NCBI GenBank assembly: GCA_035041965.1
Contig: JAPYMA010000209.1
Span: forward strand, 1 to 64,000
DNA: 64,000 nt
Origin: Anisakis pegreffii
Taxonomy: Eukaryota; Nematoda; Chromadorea; Rhabditida; Anisakidae
Direction: 5' to 3'
The notes under the pieces were generated by a model. It was not told where the DNA came from. It made no database searches and saw only the letters and a list, made by a program, of their open reading frames with translations. The translations under genes and the position numbers were made by a program. Positions 13,201 through 26,300 of this stretch are shown one piece after another. Numbering within the stretch: the stretch's first letter is position 1; each line of letters starts with the position of its first letter.

Positions 13201-15127
13201 AATGTGCTCTTACTGATTGCGTTAGTGCTGGCTTTAGCGTTCATTGAATTGCCCATATGAATGATCGAAGGAAAATTTTCGGCTCATTTCAGTATACGAA
13301 CAATCTGGAGAATCTTGTCAAAGAGAGGACCAGTCAGTTAGAACAAGCGCAACAACACGCCGAACGACTTCTTTTGGAGCTGTTACCAAAGTGCTTATCG
13401 TTACACTGAATTGTTTTCTTGAGAAGTTTTTAAATTATCTGAAGGTGACTATCGTTGGTGTTTGTTTGAAGATCAGTTGCGGACGAACTCAAAGTGGGTC
13501 GACGAGTTGATGCAAAGAATTTTAAATCAGCGACAATATTGTATTCGGATATCGTTGGTTTCACCTCTTTGTGCAGTGAAAGTGAACCAATGGAGGTGGT
13601 CCAACTACTGAGTGGTGTATTCAGGAAATTTGATTTGATTATATCGATGCATAAATGCTATAAGGTTTGATCAGTGATCAAGATGCTCGTTTTTGCTTTT
13701 ATAATTAGAGACGTTGATTATCAGTTTGATTCAAATGATTTGCAAGTAAAATTTGAATTTTTTCGAAATGAAATTCTTCACGAACTTATCCTGATTTATT
13801 AGGAATCAATAGTGAACAGAATTTTTCTGGTGATTCAAAAGAATTATTCGCAATATCTGGAAGCAGTTAAGGATAATGTTAACGAGACTGATGTGGTATA
13901 TTTGTTTGAGTGAAAAGAATATGAATTTAGGTTGAGACAATTGGTGACGCGTATATGGTAACATCAGGTGTTCCAATTCCAAGTCGTCATAATCACGTAC
14001 GAGATATCGCTTCTGTGGCAATAATGATGCGAGATGTATGTTACGTTGCAGCACATACCATAAACCTTGAATAACCACTATTCATTGTTCATGTTCAGTG
14101 GATGAACTATCATTATTTGAGTTCTCACCGCCACAAAGGTTTAAATTCGAATTGCGGTCTGCAATTCACGTTGACATAAGAAAAAATGATATGATGTAGA
14201 TTCAACCGTTCTTTTCAATTCATCACATTTCTTCAATTGTTTGCAGTATCTCTTCGAATACAAAATTCCTCATCGACCTAACCAGAACCTTCACTGTCGT
14301 TGGGGTTTCAACACAGGTCCCGTCTTCGCTGGTGTTGTCGGACTTTCAGCACCAAGATATTGCGTTTTTGGCGCAACGGTAAACTGTTGCATTCATATGC
14401 AGCGCTCTAATGTGAAGTTAATATTAAACCTGAAATTGCACAGTTTTGAAAACGAAATGAAAACACATCATCACATTGCTCACAGTAAGCAACGTGAACG
14501 GAATCTGCAACACTTCGAAGCATATTTTCTGATGACGTTTAAGCTTTTGGTAACCGGCTTTTATTTGGAACAATGTGCTCTTTCACATAATGGATGTTTT
14601 CACTACTTCACACAATAACTTTGCACATTAACATTATATTATGTCGCTGTTTTATCTTACAGCATCGTATCATCTAAATGGTCATCTTGTGAATGCATAA
14701 TGATTCAATGCAATCAACTCATGCGAAAGTTTTAGGCGACGTTAGCTTCAAAAATGGAGAACAGCGGCATGCCAGACCGAATTCAAATGACGCTGAAGAG
14801 TTATCAACTGCTCTCGGCACGATTTCCCGAGTACCGCTGCTCTCCAAGAGGTGGTGTGAGAATAGAGGTGAGCATATTCAAAACAAAGTGGCTGATCAGT
14901 TGGATCAACTAGCTAATTTTCGACTTTTCGATCATTCCTTTTCACGCTAATTTATTGTTCCATTCGTTGACAACTGTTGCGATTCATCGTCGCAATGAAA
15001 AAGGAAAAACATTTCGCTTCAGGGTTTTGGAACGTTATTGACGTATTGGTTGGAGGGATGTGAAGAACTGTTGAAGAGCGATCATTCAGGAAATGCGGAT
15101 CTTGATGATGTTTCAAACAGTGAATGA
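4228..15127 (+). CDS. Receptor-type (transmembrane) guanylate cyclase, 24 exons; 5' end uncertain
   Basis: Receptor guanylate cyclase making cGMP from GTP; in nematodes this family is typical of sensory neurons. Exons: (4228)-4370, 5076-5200, 5539-5636, 5804-5875, 5928-6141, 6424-6623, 6856-6927, 7600-7747, 8005-8215, 9026-9123, 9395-9469, 9822-9903, 10872-11042, 11236-11457, 11556-11739, 11946-12116, 12368-12566, 12974-13016, 13293-13390, 13472-13664, 13931-14035, 14247-14378, 14736-14867, 15023-15127; about 1,097 codons. Order: ligand-binding ectodomain ([19 protein letters not shown]; juxtamembrane [14 protein letters not shown]), one membrane helix ([20 protein letters not shown]), kinase-homology domain ([14 protein letters not shown] for HRD, SGFGLA for DFG, so pseudokinase), coiled coil ([20 protein letters not shown]) and cyclase domain ([33 protein letters not shown]). 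The metal-binding Asps and the GTP-selecting Glu and Cys are present; the Asn/Arg motif is altered (see findings). All junctions are in phase except 7747/8005. No signal peptide was identified; 4228 is only an in-frame ATG. The ortholog is not assigned. Confidence 0.93.
7270..7540. repeat. Diverged dispersed repeat, copy A (intron of the guanylate cyclase)
   Basis: Colinear similarity by eye to copy B at about 10490-10710. Shared segments in the same order and orientation include GAACC followed by AGTAATAAA, a GATCCATAG block, an ATATTT(T/C)GCA block, GTAAATCAT, and a final CAACNGCTNAGTGT block. Both copies lie in introns of the same gene. It has no coding potential and I do not recognise the family. 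Confidence 0.45.
9124..9394. other. Intron before the membrane-helix exon of the guanylate cyclase
   Basis: Starts GTTAGA and ends TTTCAG. It splits a Gly codon: the upstream exon ends in phase 2 (GG) and the next supplies C. This places the conserved juxtamembrane Cys-rich motif immediately before the transmembrane helix. Open frames that read through it on both strands are shadows. Confidence 0.7.
10490..10710. repeat. Diverged dispersed repeat, copy B (intron of the guanylate cyclase)
   Basis: Second copy of the intronic repeat described at 7270-7540, in the same orientation. Blocks GATCCATAG, ATATTTCGCA, GAGTAAATCAT and CAACCGCTGAGTGT occur in the same order as in copy A. It lies between the exons ending at 9903 and starting at 10872. 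The 69-codon minus-strand frame over it is not supported as coding. Confidence 0.45.
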
Positions 15128-15141
15128 ACAGCGTTGTGATG

Positions 15142-15147
15142 AATAAA
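15142..15147 (+). terminator. Candidate poly(A) signal of the guanylate cyclase gene
   Basis: AATAAA begins 15 bases after the TGA stop at 15125-15127. The close spacing fits a short 3' UTR, but the hexamer alone is weak evidence in AT-rich DNA; another AATAAA lies near 15425. Confidence 0.35.
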
Positions 15148-17091
15148 ACGAAGCACATAAATTGCAGGCGTACAGCTGTTCGTTCTTGAATGGTTCAAAA
15201 AACTTGTCAACCAGGGAAAATGTTTTCAACTGATTGAATTTACTGAGTGTTATGTAGCGTTGGGATGAAATTAATATTCGAATTATTGCGAAACTCATTT
15301 TGGTTGATACACTGATGGTTCTGTCGGGATTTTAAACCAGCGACCAAAGCTGAGAACTTTGGTTGACTGTCCTATTCCTGACAAGCCAGAGTGTATTCGT
15401 TCGAATGATTTTTTTTGGTATTCCAATAAATCATGTCAAAAAATTCGTTTATTTTGAAACAGTATCACTTAGTTCAGCCACAATAAAATGTCCAATCGTT
15501 AGTGTTTTTGCGAAGCAGATCCATCGAACGTTTTTCTAAGGTTATAATTTACTCGCTGATTTCAACGAGCTACACATCCTATGAGGCTGATTCATTGAAT
15601 ATTCTTACATCATTCGCTTGCGAATACTTTTTAATATGACAACTACATTTATGGCGGAAACTGGATCCCTTTTGGTTACTGTAACTCTAATTCATTTGAT
15701 AATTTTTGACACTTGGTAATTCTTTATGATAGTTCTATCAATCCCCAATTTCGACGCTAATTTACTTTTCAATCGATAATTGCGATACGTTCACGCTGAA
15801 ATGATTAACATTTGACTTCAGCAATCCTTATTTTCGATTAATTGAGAAAATGCTTTAATTTCATCCAGCCAGTTCCGCATCGAAGCTCAACTCTTATATG
15901 AGAAAGTTCGAGCGAATGAAAGCAATTTGTTAGACGTAATTTGAAATTTAAAAAAAACCCTGCAAATCTCTGCTATGTGCAATAGATTTCTATTCACTTT
16001 CGTACTTTCCTATCAACCACCATATACGAGGAAAGTGTTCGAAGTGGACAAAAAAGTGATATGTCGAAATGTACAGTTCGTTTCACCATGCTGCAACCAT
16101 GAACTATACAATTATTGACTCTTAGCGATAAGCTGACATTATGTCACTTGCTTGAATTCAAAAAAAATGATTTGTATGCGGTCATTGCTCAGATGTTAGT
16201 CTTGATCGTAAGTGCACATTTGTCTCTCTGGATAAGATCTTCCACAGTACACATCCTCTTGGTATGTGTTCCCCTAATGTCAGTATTTAATATATTCTGA
16301 GCATCATTAAAGCACTCAAGCCCGCAGGCGTTTAGATGCTACAGTTGAATGGTTTCGTCTTGAATTCGTAATGCACGAGGGAATGTGGATTTATACGTAT
16401 GTATATATATATAATCAATAGGAAACAAAGTATGTCACAAATTAAGGCCACAACATGTGAAGATCAACGAAAAAATGATGCAATACGAGACGAAACAAAA
16501 CTTGAGGATGAACATGGAATAACTAAGGAGAACTAAAAACAAACCAAAAAAAAAAGAATGAGAAGAAAAAGAAACGGAAGAACGATATCATTGAAAAACG
16601 GCATCACATGACTATTGATAATGAGTGACAATCACTTCGACAGAACATTATATTTATAGCAAATAAATTAGATATCAACATGAAACATTTGTCATTCGCA
16701 TAGCACCGTTCAATCAAACAGATGTTTTTGACAGATGTGTTCTTTAAAAACCGTTGCACTGAAATAAGCATTATCGTTTGTTGAAAAATATCGCTGATTT
16801 TCGAACGATTCTTTCAACGATTAGACGTGATCGTGCATTTAGCCGATTATTTCCATTCAGTATGATTAACGGTCATAGGCGACAAAATCCGAAAAACGCT
16901 CTGGTGATTATCATTATTCGGGACTATCTTAATTAGCAGAGCAATGATTGGCAGCAAGGTGATTAATTGAACTTAGCTTGAATGGCGCATACTGTTACTG
17001 TTGTTTAGCCGAGGACTGCATTAAAATGTTCATAAGAACCTCTGTAATGAGGAGGGAGCTTCAGTTCCGAGGAGGAAATATTCACAACACC

Positions 17092-17097
17092 TTTATT
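17092..17097 (-). terminator. Candidate poly(A) signal of the CASK gene
   Basis: TTTATT on the plus strand (AATAAA on the minus strand), about 225 bases beyond the CASK stop. The distance is plausible but unsupported by any other signal. Confidence 0.25.
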
Positions 17098-17321
17098 GCA
17101 GGGCATGATAGCTATGAGGGAAATAATTGAGCGGAGCAAAATTCTGTACCTCTTATCTGATCACGATTTGTCATTTGTCATTGTCATAACGGACTGGAAA
17201 GTTTATAAGGTAAGCTATGAACAGTGCAACATGAACGCATTTTTGTTTGAATTAAAATACATCGCAGTGAAACAAATTGAATGTTCGCACATTGGAAAAA
17301 ACTGGATTGAGGGGAATTAGG

Positions 17322-20300
17322 TCAGTAGACCCATGAAACAGGTAGCCATTGCGGACAAGCGTGCAGCTTTTCAACTATTAACTCCAACTGACGAATCGTT
17401 TCATCGATATCATTGTTCAGGATCACATAATCGAATAAATGACCGAATGCTTGCCGAAGGATCTCGCTGTCTTTTAGCAGACGTTCTAAGCTACCATCAG
17501 GCTGCAATTAGACCTCGTCTTACCATGTTTTATAGGAACATATCACAAGCGAAACTACCGTTTCAAATGCTATCGAAATAACAATACAACAATCGATATT
17601 CAAGCAACAGTAACTCTATAGGCCGGCTGCAAAGCATTTGGGTGGAAATGAAACAACTCACATCTTGTAAACCCTGCAGATTCGGTGCTGCTATAAATAC
17701 AACAAATGGAGAGTATTCGGCTGTCCTAAGTACCTTCAATGCCTGCAATGATAATCACTAATCAAACGATGACATTACGATCTCGTACAGAGAAGCTCGA
17801 TTGATGAGGTATTCAAACATCATCTCAGGATGTACAGACTAAACAAACCTGTGGTTCAACGTCTAAAATAGCCATTTTGCCTGTCCTGTGGATATTTCGA
17901 ATCGTTTCAAGTTTAGTTCCATACATGCACTCCTCATGCGTACCATATTCTAAGTATTCATTTGCCTGAATGTCAGCTAACATGCAATCGTTCGAAACGA
18001 AATAGTAATGCTTTCCATCAATCTCATCCTTACGAGGCTGCCTTGTTGTATCTGAAAAGTGACACTGCTAAACTCAGTTAGTTGGTCGATGATTCATCAC
18101 TGATTCAATTCTTTTTGGAAAGTCCGTTTTATCGAACTCATATAAAAATGATTATTCATTCATCGATCCAAGCGTATAAGTTGTTGTTAACGCTTACGGG
18201 GTATGGGATATGCAAATCGCTGAGGATGCCTATGAATGAGTGTATTTTTGATATGACGTCTACCAACACCGTGTGCACCAAGCAACACCAACGTCTTCCG
18301 CCGATACGTAGCTAGTCGAATTACCTAAACGAAACACCAATTGAATCCATCTGAGTCATCACATAATTTGAAGTACAAGCTCACTGGAACAGATCTGACT
18401 GACGTTATGAGCATAACAAAACCAGTCTCTGAAGTTTCTGTTATGAATCGACTAACCTCCTCATACGTAACGAGATCTAATTGATCAAATAAAGCCGAAT
18501 GCTTCTGAAGATACTTTGTTGTATAATACTTCTTCTTCTTATTGAACCACATGCAATGAGCTGAAAACATTTTGATTCAAGAAAATTTCCAAAATAAACA
18601 ACGGCGGGTTAAGAGAAGCTATGATTGGCGTGAATGGGGCAAGAAAAAAATGTTCACCTTCCGTGCATTCTCAACTAATGATATCTAATATCATTGAATC
18701 ACTGGATTGATCGTGAGGTATGGATTATGATGCGAATGATGAAAGCGACTGAAAAATATACTGAAATATGAGCTATCTCGGTTCCTAACTTACTATTGTC
18801 TTTGGCTCTCTCCATTGCCATGCACGCTGTCCTCCATTCCTGTAGTTCAGGGGAAGGGATAAGACCAGCAACCGAGGCACCTGGTGTGTGAGCACCACCT
18901 TGAGAACTGCCTAATGCTGGAAACGCATTCACGAATCGAGCTTGCCACCAGTTGTGGTCATCTTTTGAAATTACCTGAATTTGCGTGACGACTTAATGCA
19001 ACTTTCACCGTATGCTTCTAATTAACAATGTTGGTCAGTAAAACTGATGACACAGGACATCGCTTCTCACGCTATTGCGCTGCATGCCCCCTCTTCCCAC
19101 TCCATCTGTTTAATCCTATGACAGATCGCCATTACGGCCTAGGTAACCGCAATATTTCCTCCTCTGACAACCTATTAATTTTTAGCGATGAATCACAACA
19201 TGATCCATTAGTCAGTTTGCTGTTAACAATTTCCGAGTTGCATCCAAGGAATTAATTATTTCCATTCAAGCAAGCACTATGAGAAAAACAAATTGTAAAA
19301 CTAAGAGAGAATTACAGAAAAAATGAAGCGACAGTGATCATCTCTTGACACCCTGAAATTCTCCTTACGAAAATCGCAATTGCATGATTTGAAACAGTTG
19401 CGCGAAAAGAGTGCAAATGAAGAACTCAATCACACTTATCATAACAAAAAATCGCCCATAAAAGACGTTTCAACGCGCCCAATATTTCACATACGAACAC
19501 CAGCCAAGGCACCGAGCAGCTTAATCCGTACGAACAATCGTGAAAAGATAATCTTGACGATGAAGAAGTGATGAGTGCATCAAAAGTAGCGAACATGAAA
19601 CGAACCTGAAGAATGTCTCCAGTTTTGAAGGGAACACCAGCTTGTGGGCACGGTATCAAATCATCTTGAGACGGGTCGTAGTCGAACTGAGCACGGACGA
19701 ATATTTCACACGCCGGCGGCGCACTTCGATATGACGGCACAATTTTGAATGTGACAGTACCACGCGCATCACGAAGCATTCGTTGCAGTGACTCAACACT
19801 CTGATTACTCACACTCACACCGTTTATCTCACGAATTTCATCACCAACGTGCAATGTTGCTGAAAACTTTTCACTTCTCAATACCACAATCATCAACTGA
19901 AATGTATCTCTCGAAAGTATATCAGCCAGAAGTTTGGAAGGTGCAACGTAGTGGGCAAGATGAAATCATTTCAAATTGATAACTGAGTCATTTTAACCGA
20001 TGTGTTACTTGACTGACGCACTGCGAGCTCAAGAATGCTCCATTTTAAATGTGTCACTAAGAAATAATTAAATCGTTTTCGCTCTCAATTTATAAGCTTA
20101 ATATAGCGACAACGGCATTGCAGGTGTATGAACATATTTCAACGCTATGCGAAACGAATACATCGCATCCTAATGCAACAAGAAAAACTTGCATCGCACA
20201 AATCCAATCACAAACAGACTGAAATGCTTTCTGCACAAAAAACATAGGATCCCGTTCAAGTTTCAGAACCTCAGCGCATTACTCACTAAAGGAACACGCA

Positions 20301-23300
20301 AAAGGATATTCCTTGAAGAATAACAAAGCTATACTTCGCACCTTGTCTATGAATCATCCCACCATGCATTATTCGGGCCACGAGGCAACGTCCATCTTCT
20401 GTTACCTAAAACACACCAAAATAACACATTTAAAATTTCACTTACATGAAAATCATTGAATCAAATAGAGCTCATGAAGAAATATCGCGGCAGTTAGATT
20501 CAATCCTTTCTAGAATCAACTTGAATGAAGTTTTTTACAAATTAAAACTGAAAAAAGTTAAAACTCAAGACCAACAACCTTTAATGTAATGCCCATCGGT
20601 TCCTCGGTATCCTTTTGGAATTGCACCAACCGAACTCGACTCACAACATCCATCATTAAATCATCGTCATCATCGAATAACGGCGGCACGAAGGTCGGTG
20701 GCAACTCATCAGCTGCTGATGCTGACGCCGTTGCATTCGCTTGAGACGGTAGGACACCTCCATTTAGATATGAGAACGGTAATGGGGGACTCTGCAAATT
20801 TCATCAATCGATATTAATAATTTCACTGCATTCAGGGAATCGTTCAGATGACATTTGTTGGAATTGTTCGGCAGAGATGAATCAGATTGCGAAATCACTG
20901 CGTTCTATCGACTGCTTGCAACGCTGAATAAGTTATAACAGCACTTCAGCCCATTTGCATCATTAGAAGTCAACTGAACGAACCTGTTCACTGTCGACGA
21001 ATAAAATACTTCGTCAAAATTCGATTACCTGTGAAGAAGTGTGCGGCTGAGGTTGATGAACCAATTCAGGAGTACTCGTCGCATGACTGCTCGGATTATG
21101 TCCACTGCCTTCGTAAACCTCATGAATGATTACATCGTGTGCTTGTAGCACCGCCTAAAATCATTGTATAGCACTGCAACGGAAGCGTCCTACTATAAAG
21201 TAGAACTCGTGCGGTAATCTGAATGATATTTCATTTTGCTGTTCACAGAAGTGGATTGAAATTGATGAACTTGCAAATACCTGTAAATGAGCAGAAGAGA
21301 GGAGACTGCGAAGTTCGTATGCTTCGGCAGAAGGTTGAAGAAGACCATCGAGCTGCGAGCATAACTGAACAATATTCTTTTTCAAAGAATCATGAAACTA
21401 AATTCATTTCAGTGAATTCTAAGTAATCATCCATACATTTTAAGTAATCATCCATTCAATTTGATGCAACTGAAATAAATTTGTAGAGTTGGAAAGAAAG
21501 CGAAATATTCAATTTTGATGGACCGTATTATTGAAAGATAAATCTTCTGATGGCGTAAAGAAAAGCGTGAAATGAATGACAAGTGCAATGTGCAATTGCT
21601 GTTGGAACTGAAAGCTGACATCCTCGAGAATCTTTCCGTTCAATCGTTGTGTTGTAACAAAAACCTTTTGAACCTTGCAATTCACAACGAAACAACTCTC
21701 ATTGTTGCACCTCAAAAACTCCTAAGAACGAAATGCATAAAATGCTTTTTACTAAACTGCATACTACAATCTTCCATCCGCTCAGTGTTTTATTTCCAAC
21801 ACCTTCGCTGTGAATTTCGTGAATGGATCTCATTACAGAATCTCAGCTTTGCAGTTGCTAATGTTACGCCAAATAATCATATAAATGACGACTACAAATA
21901 TTATTTTACGGCAGAAATAAGTGATTTTTTTATTTTCAGGGAATTAGCGAGAACAAATATCTAATGGATGCAATCAATTTTTGTGATAATCCCATTAATC
22001 CGTCAACGCAGCAGGACGATCCCATATTGTGTTCTCTAAGAAGTATCATCAGATGCTCATACATGTTATCATTTTTAATTGCGTTTTCGCAAATTACAAC
22101 TACGCACAAGTAATGCGCCCAAAATGGGTAGTATGTTATTCGTACATGATAGTTTCGATCATGAAAGGTCACATTTTGAGCAGCACTGAAATAGCGACGC
22201 ATTCGCAAGGACGGCGTTAAGGTTGCTGTACAATTAACATAAGCACTTATTACGTCATTTGAATTTGACTGAAAAATATACTCCGCATCAAAGAAAATAT
22301 TCCACAAAAAATGTCGTATTCGTCAAATCACCATTGCAAAGGAACATTTCTTCCATTGATACAATTTAAGATTCACACAAAGAAACAAGGCAATCTCACC
22401 TCCTTGGCATACCGATTAGAATCATGCTCGAGAACGACTGGCTGAACGGAGAGGTTCGAAATTCGATCATACAGCTATAAATAAAACATTCTTCAGGGAC
22501 TGACAGTGAAAGGAACTCATTTTCCTTTCTTAAATGACACCGATGAAAATCGTCGCTGTCCTAAGGCAATTCCGGAAATGGCGGATTTATCTCAAAACAT
22601 CTCAACAATCGTTTCGCATTTCATCTCTGTTTACATTCTAGAGCTCTCTCTTCTTCCATTACTCGAACTTCTAAATTATTATCTTAATTACTTGAATTTC
22701 ACATTACTTTTACTTGGTACATCATAGAACGGGAGTTTCGAACCGAAACTATTCCACGATAATACCCGCTACTTGAAAGAAATGGACGCAATTTGTGAAG
22801 TTATGATGTGAAACTCTCAAGAGATTTATTTCATGGATGCAAATATCTTATTCTACCATGCACAATTTCAATTTTCAAATGATTGCTGAAAATTGATTGA
22901 TTTCGTCAGCGGATGACGAACACTTTGAAGTGGATTTTTTTTTCTGATGTGCTTAGCTTATACGAGGTCTGCAACCAACCAATATTATTCACGAAATATT
23001 TGCAAACGTCGAATCCCTCCTGATAGTTGTGTGCTCAAATTTTGACTTCATTATACGCATTCGGAGTTGAAACATCGACTTAATCATTCAGTTGTTTCCG
23101 AATATGCTTATGATTGACAGCGAGTCAGAACTGAGCGTTGCCATTAATATACTGTTTTCCTTTTTAAAACTCAATATTGCTTTTTTAAACTCAATACTGC
23201 CCGTGGAGCAAACGAAACCGAGAATGAAGGAAAAAATGAAACATTTTTAATGGTTTGCGAACATTAATGGAATAATACGCACAGTTTTTTTTGCAAATAA

Positions 23301-26300
23301 TGGTCAGCGTTAAATATCTAAGACGCAAGGGTTTCAGCGCATTAAAAAGTTGACTTTTCAAATAGCCACAAAAGCTACGAAATACGCTACTATAACCAGA
23401 GACAGATGCAGAATCCGTATCTGGAATTAGAGTTTCACTATCGCTGACCGATTTTCGGACAGAGCAACTGAACGCGCGAGGTACCGAAAACGGGTTTGTG
23501 TACTTTTTTTTACAGACCACTGTGCAGTCCAACCCATTTAGAATGTGGATTGCAGATAATGCTAAACTAAATGAGAACGTAAAAACGAAACGTGACAAGG
23601 ACCGTCCGTTCAGATCTGAAGATATCTATTGTAGAATCCTTGGAATACCATTGAATGGGATCGTTGTCATCGTTTCAGTTCAATCTAATCATTAATTTTG
23701 ACTATGCTTGATTACTTCGAAGACAACTCAAAAGATTATATCCATTCGAACCATTGTGCTGACAGCCTCATAAAAACAGGAGCTCAGTCAATAGCCACAA
23801 AGTGATACGTTTGTTGAATAGCTATGAAAAACTTTCAAAATTTTCGTTGAAGGTGTGGGTGAAGACCATCTCGAAATTAACAGCAATCACCAGTTTCAAC
23901 GATCAGGATCTTTTCAACGATCGAACGATCACCAGTTTCATTCGCTTCCTCGACTTGTAATCGACTCTCTGATGCCGCACTCGACTGCGATCGCGTCGTT
24001 CTATCCGATGACTCTGAGCCATTCTCGACATCTTTCTTCTTTTTGCCATCTTTCGGTCTACTTTCCATCGGAGTATTATCGTGCACTAAGCCATCATGCA
24101 TATGGATCGCGTAATCGCGACAGCAGAAACCTCGATCGCTCAGTGCACCCGTACACAGCACACAAGTGATGAATATGAAGAACGATCCAATTAAGAGACC
24201 CAGTAAAAGATTTTGAAAGACCGTCGAATTCATTGACACTCCAGAATTGGTCAACAGTAATGAATAAAAACCTGACGATTACGTCCTTCCTGGTACGTAA
24301 CCATCAGTACTGAGTCTGAATTAATGTAGCGCTACTGAAGCACTCCTGACTTCCAGGGTGAACGTGTGATTCGACACGAGGACCAGTTGAAAAACGATAC
24401 TATGAAATATGTCGATTTGCTCAACAGATTCCGATTCAAACCTTAAGAGTATGAAAGAACGACCACTGTTTCAAGATGTATCAACTCCTTCAGCAAATAC
24501 AATAAGATGATCACTCGAAATTACTGAATAATCGACTCGAGTATACGAATATGTAGGCCTGATAACGAAACAATACAATAATGCGAATACAAGAAGGATC
24601 TTTCAAAAGAATAAGGAGCAAAGGACAGAGACAGCTGACTGGGAAAGGCGTCGAATGTTGAAATCAAGTGATTAGTGATTCGTTATCATGGCAAGGTAAT
24701 CAACAAATAGGTCTGGTTCATCGATCTTCCTCCATCAAACTGTGAACAGTAGGTGCAGGGCAATAGCGAGAATAGAACAATGCACTGTCCAGAGATTAGC
24801 ACAACTTCTTGTACACTCGCCTTTTAACTCGAACGTCAAGAGGGCGGCCCCACACACTAATGGCCTCGGGCGAATGTGAAACGATACTGTGCGTTGCCTA
24901 CTCGCAGAAAATGAATGTCCCTCATTCCGATGTTGTGTTTGCGCACATAAGCCAACAATAAATTATTGTCAGTCAGACAAACGATGGCTGCTTGGTCAAC
25001 GATCTACGAACACAATGAGCATTTGAAAGCGGGCAAACAGTTATAGTCGTCTATGGTACTTTGCACCAATCGAGACGACTATTTGAGTAATATTTAATGG
25101 ATCGCAAGAAACAACAGTGAACGATTCGCTAAAAATTAGTCAATTTGCACATTACAACATCGTTTAACTTGAACATCTTTTTTGACAACTGGCATTGAAT
25201 GAGATGAAATTCTTCGAAATATTCGTCAGTTCTCCTCTGCAACCAATGGCTAACCGTCTCGTCTATGGTGTTGTTGTCTTTACATTTCGTTACTGAGAAC
25301 CTATTGGTAATTATCAAGACCACAAATGCCTTCTATAGACATTCGCTTTTCACGATCCATCAATTCTTAATTGAATTTGCGAAGCAATTCTTCACAAAAT
25401 TCTCATTTCCTAACGGTCGATACACAAACGGACGTCGATTTTTTGTATAAGGCATATCTTTATGCATCAGCCAACCAACTGCATGTTTGATTTTGGTGCA
25501 TTGATGCTCATTTGAAAAGCTGGATATAATGAAGTGTGATCGCAATTACGTGCGATATTATGACGAACTTTGAGGTTTTATAGGTCATGAAAATATGAGT
25601 GAAAAAAAAACAACGTGACTAGCAAAACATCTTGCGAAATTGTTTTTTTTGATTCGTGGATCAAAGAATTATAGCGTTGTGTACGAAATTTATTGCTTTT
25701 GTTGGCAATGCAAGTGTGAAGATTTATGACTGCATTGAACAAATACTCGAGCATAATGAGTGCGCTGTCAGACGATCATATACGAATCCTCCTAATCGAC
25801 CATTGTTTTAAACCTTTTTGTAACGCACCGATCTTGTTTACTAACCGAATAAAGTCAGCAACAATCGCCAATTACAAATTGATTTGGGAATGAACGAAAT
25901 GTGAAGTTGTAAAGAAGGAAGACATAAACATTATATAAGCCATCAGAATGCATGCAAGATACGAATTAATGTAATTTGAGAAAAACTTTGAAACACAACT
26001 GTTACACTGCCCACTGAATTATCTATATGCAATTATTCAAGCAAGTCGACTTTAGTAAAATTTGTTCACCGATAAATCAACTTAGAAAGCGATGATCACC
26101 GAAAAAATCTAACAAGTAACGTTCAGAGTCAGCCGCAACTCGTCATAGGAACAAAATATCGAAAAGATACGAAGACGGAAGGGAGAAATGCATCCAAACC
26201 ACCGACTGGATTAAAGAATTATTGAGCTCATTCAAAATATGTTTCATCGGTAAGTGTTCACATGAATGGTCACAAATGTGGAAAACTTACCTCCTGATCA

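Larger units (their letters stand above)
15128..17321. other. Intergenic region between the convergent cyclase and CASK genes
   Basis: Tail-to-tail spacer of about 2.2 kb. No phase-consistent exons or family motifs were found on either strand. It contains a short TA run near 16399-16411 and candidate poly(A) signals for both flanking genes. Confidence 0.6.

Noticed and set aside
14379..14618. Read-through of the cyclase exon beyond 14378 ([12 protein letters not shown])
   Set aside because: It matches the family for only two more residues, then loses all similarity. The downstream exon at 14736 restores the family sequence with strong splice signals. The alternative is noted as a finding.
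23855..24169. Plus-strand frame of 104 codons opposite the nested membrane-protein frame
   Set aside because: It has no motif or hydrophobic organisation; it is the shadow of the minus-strand frame.
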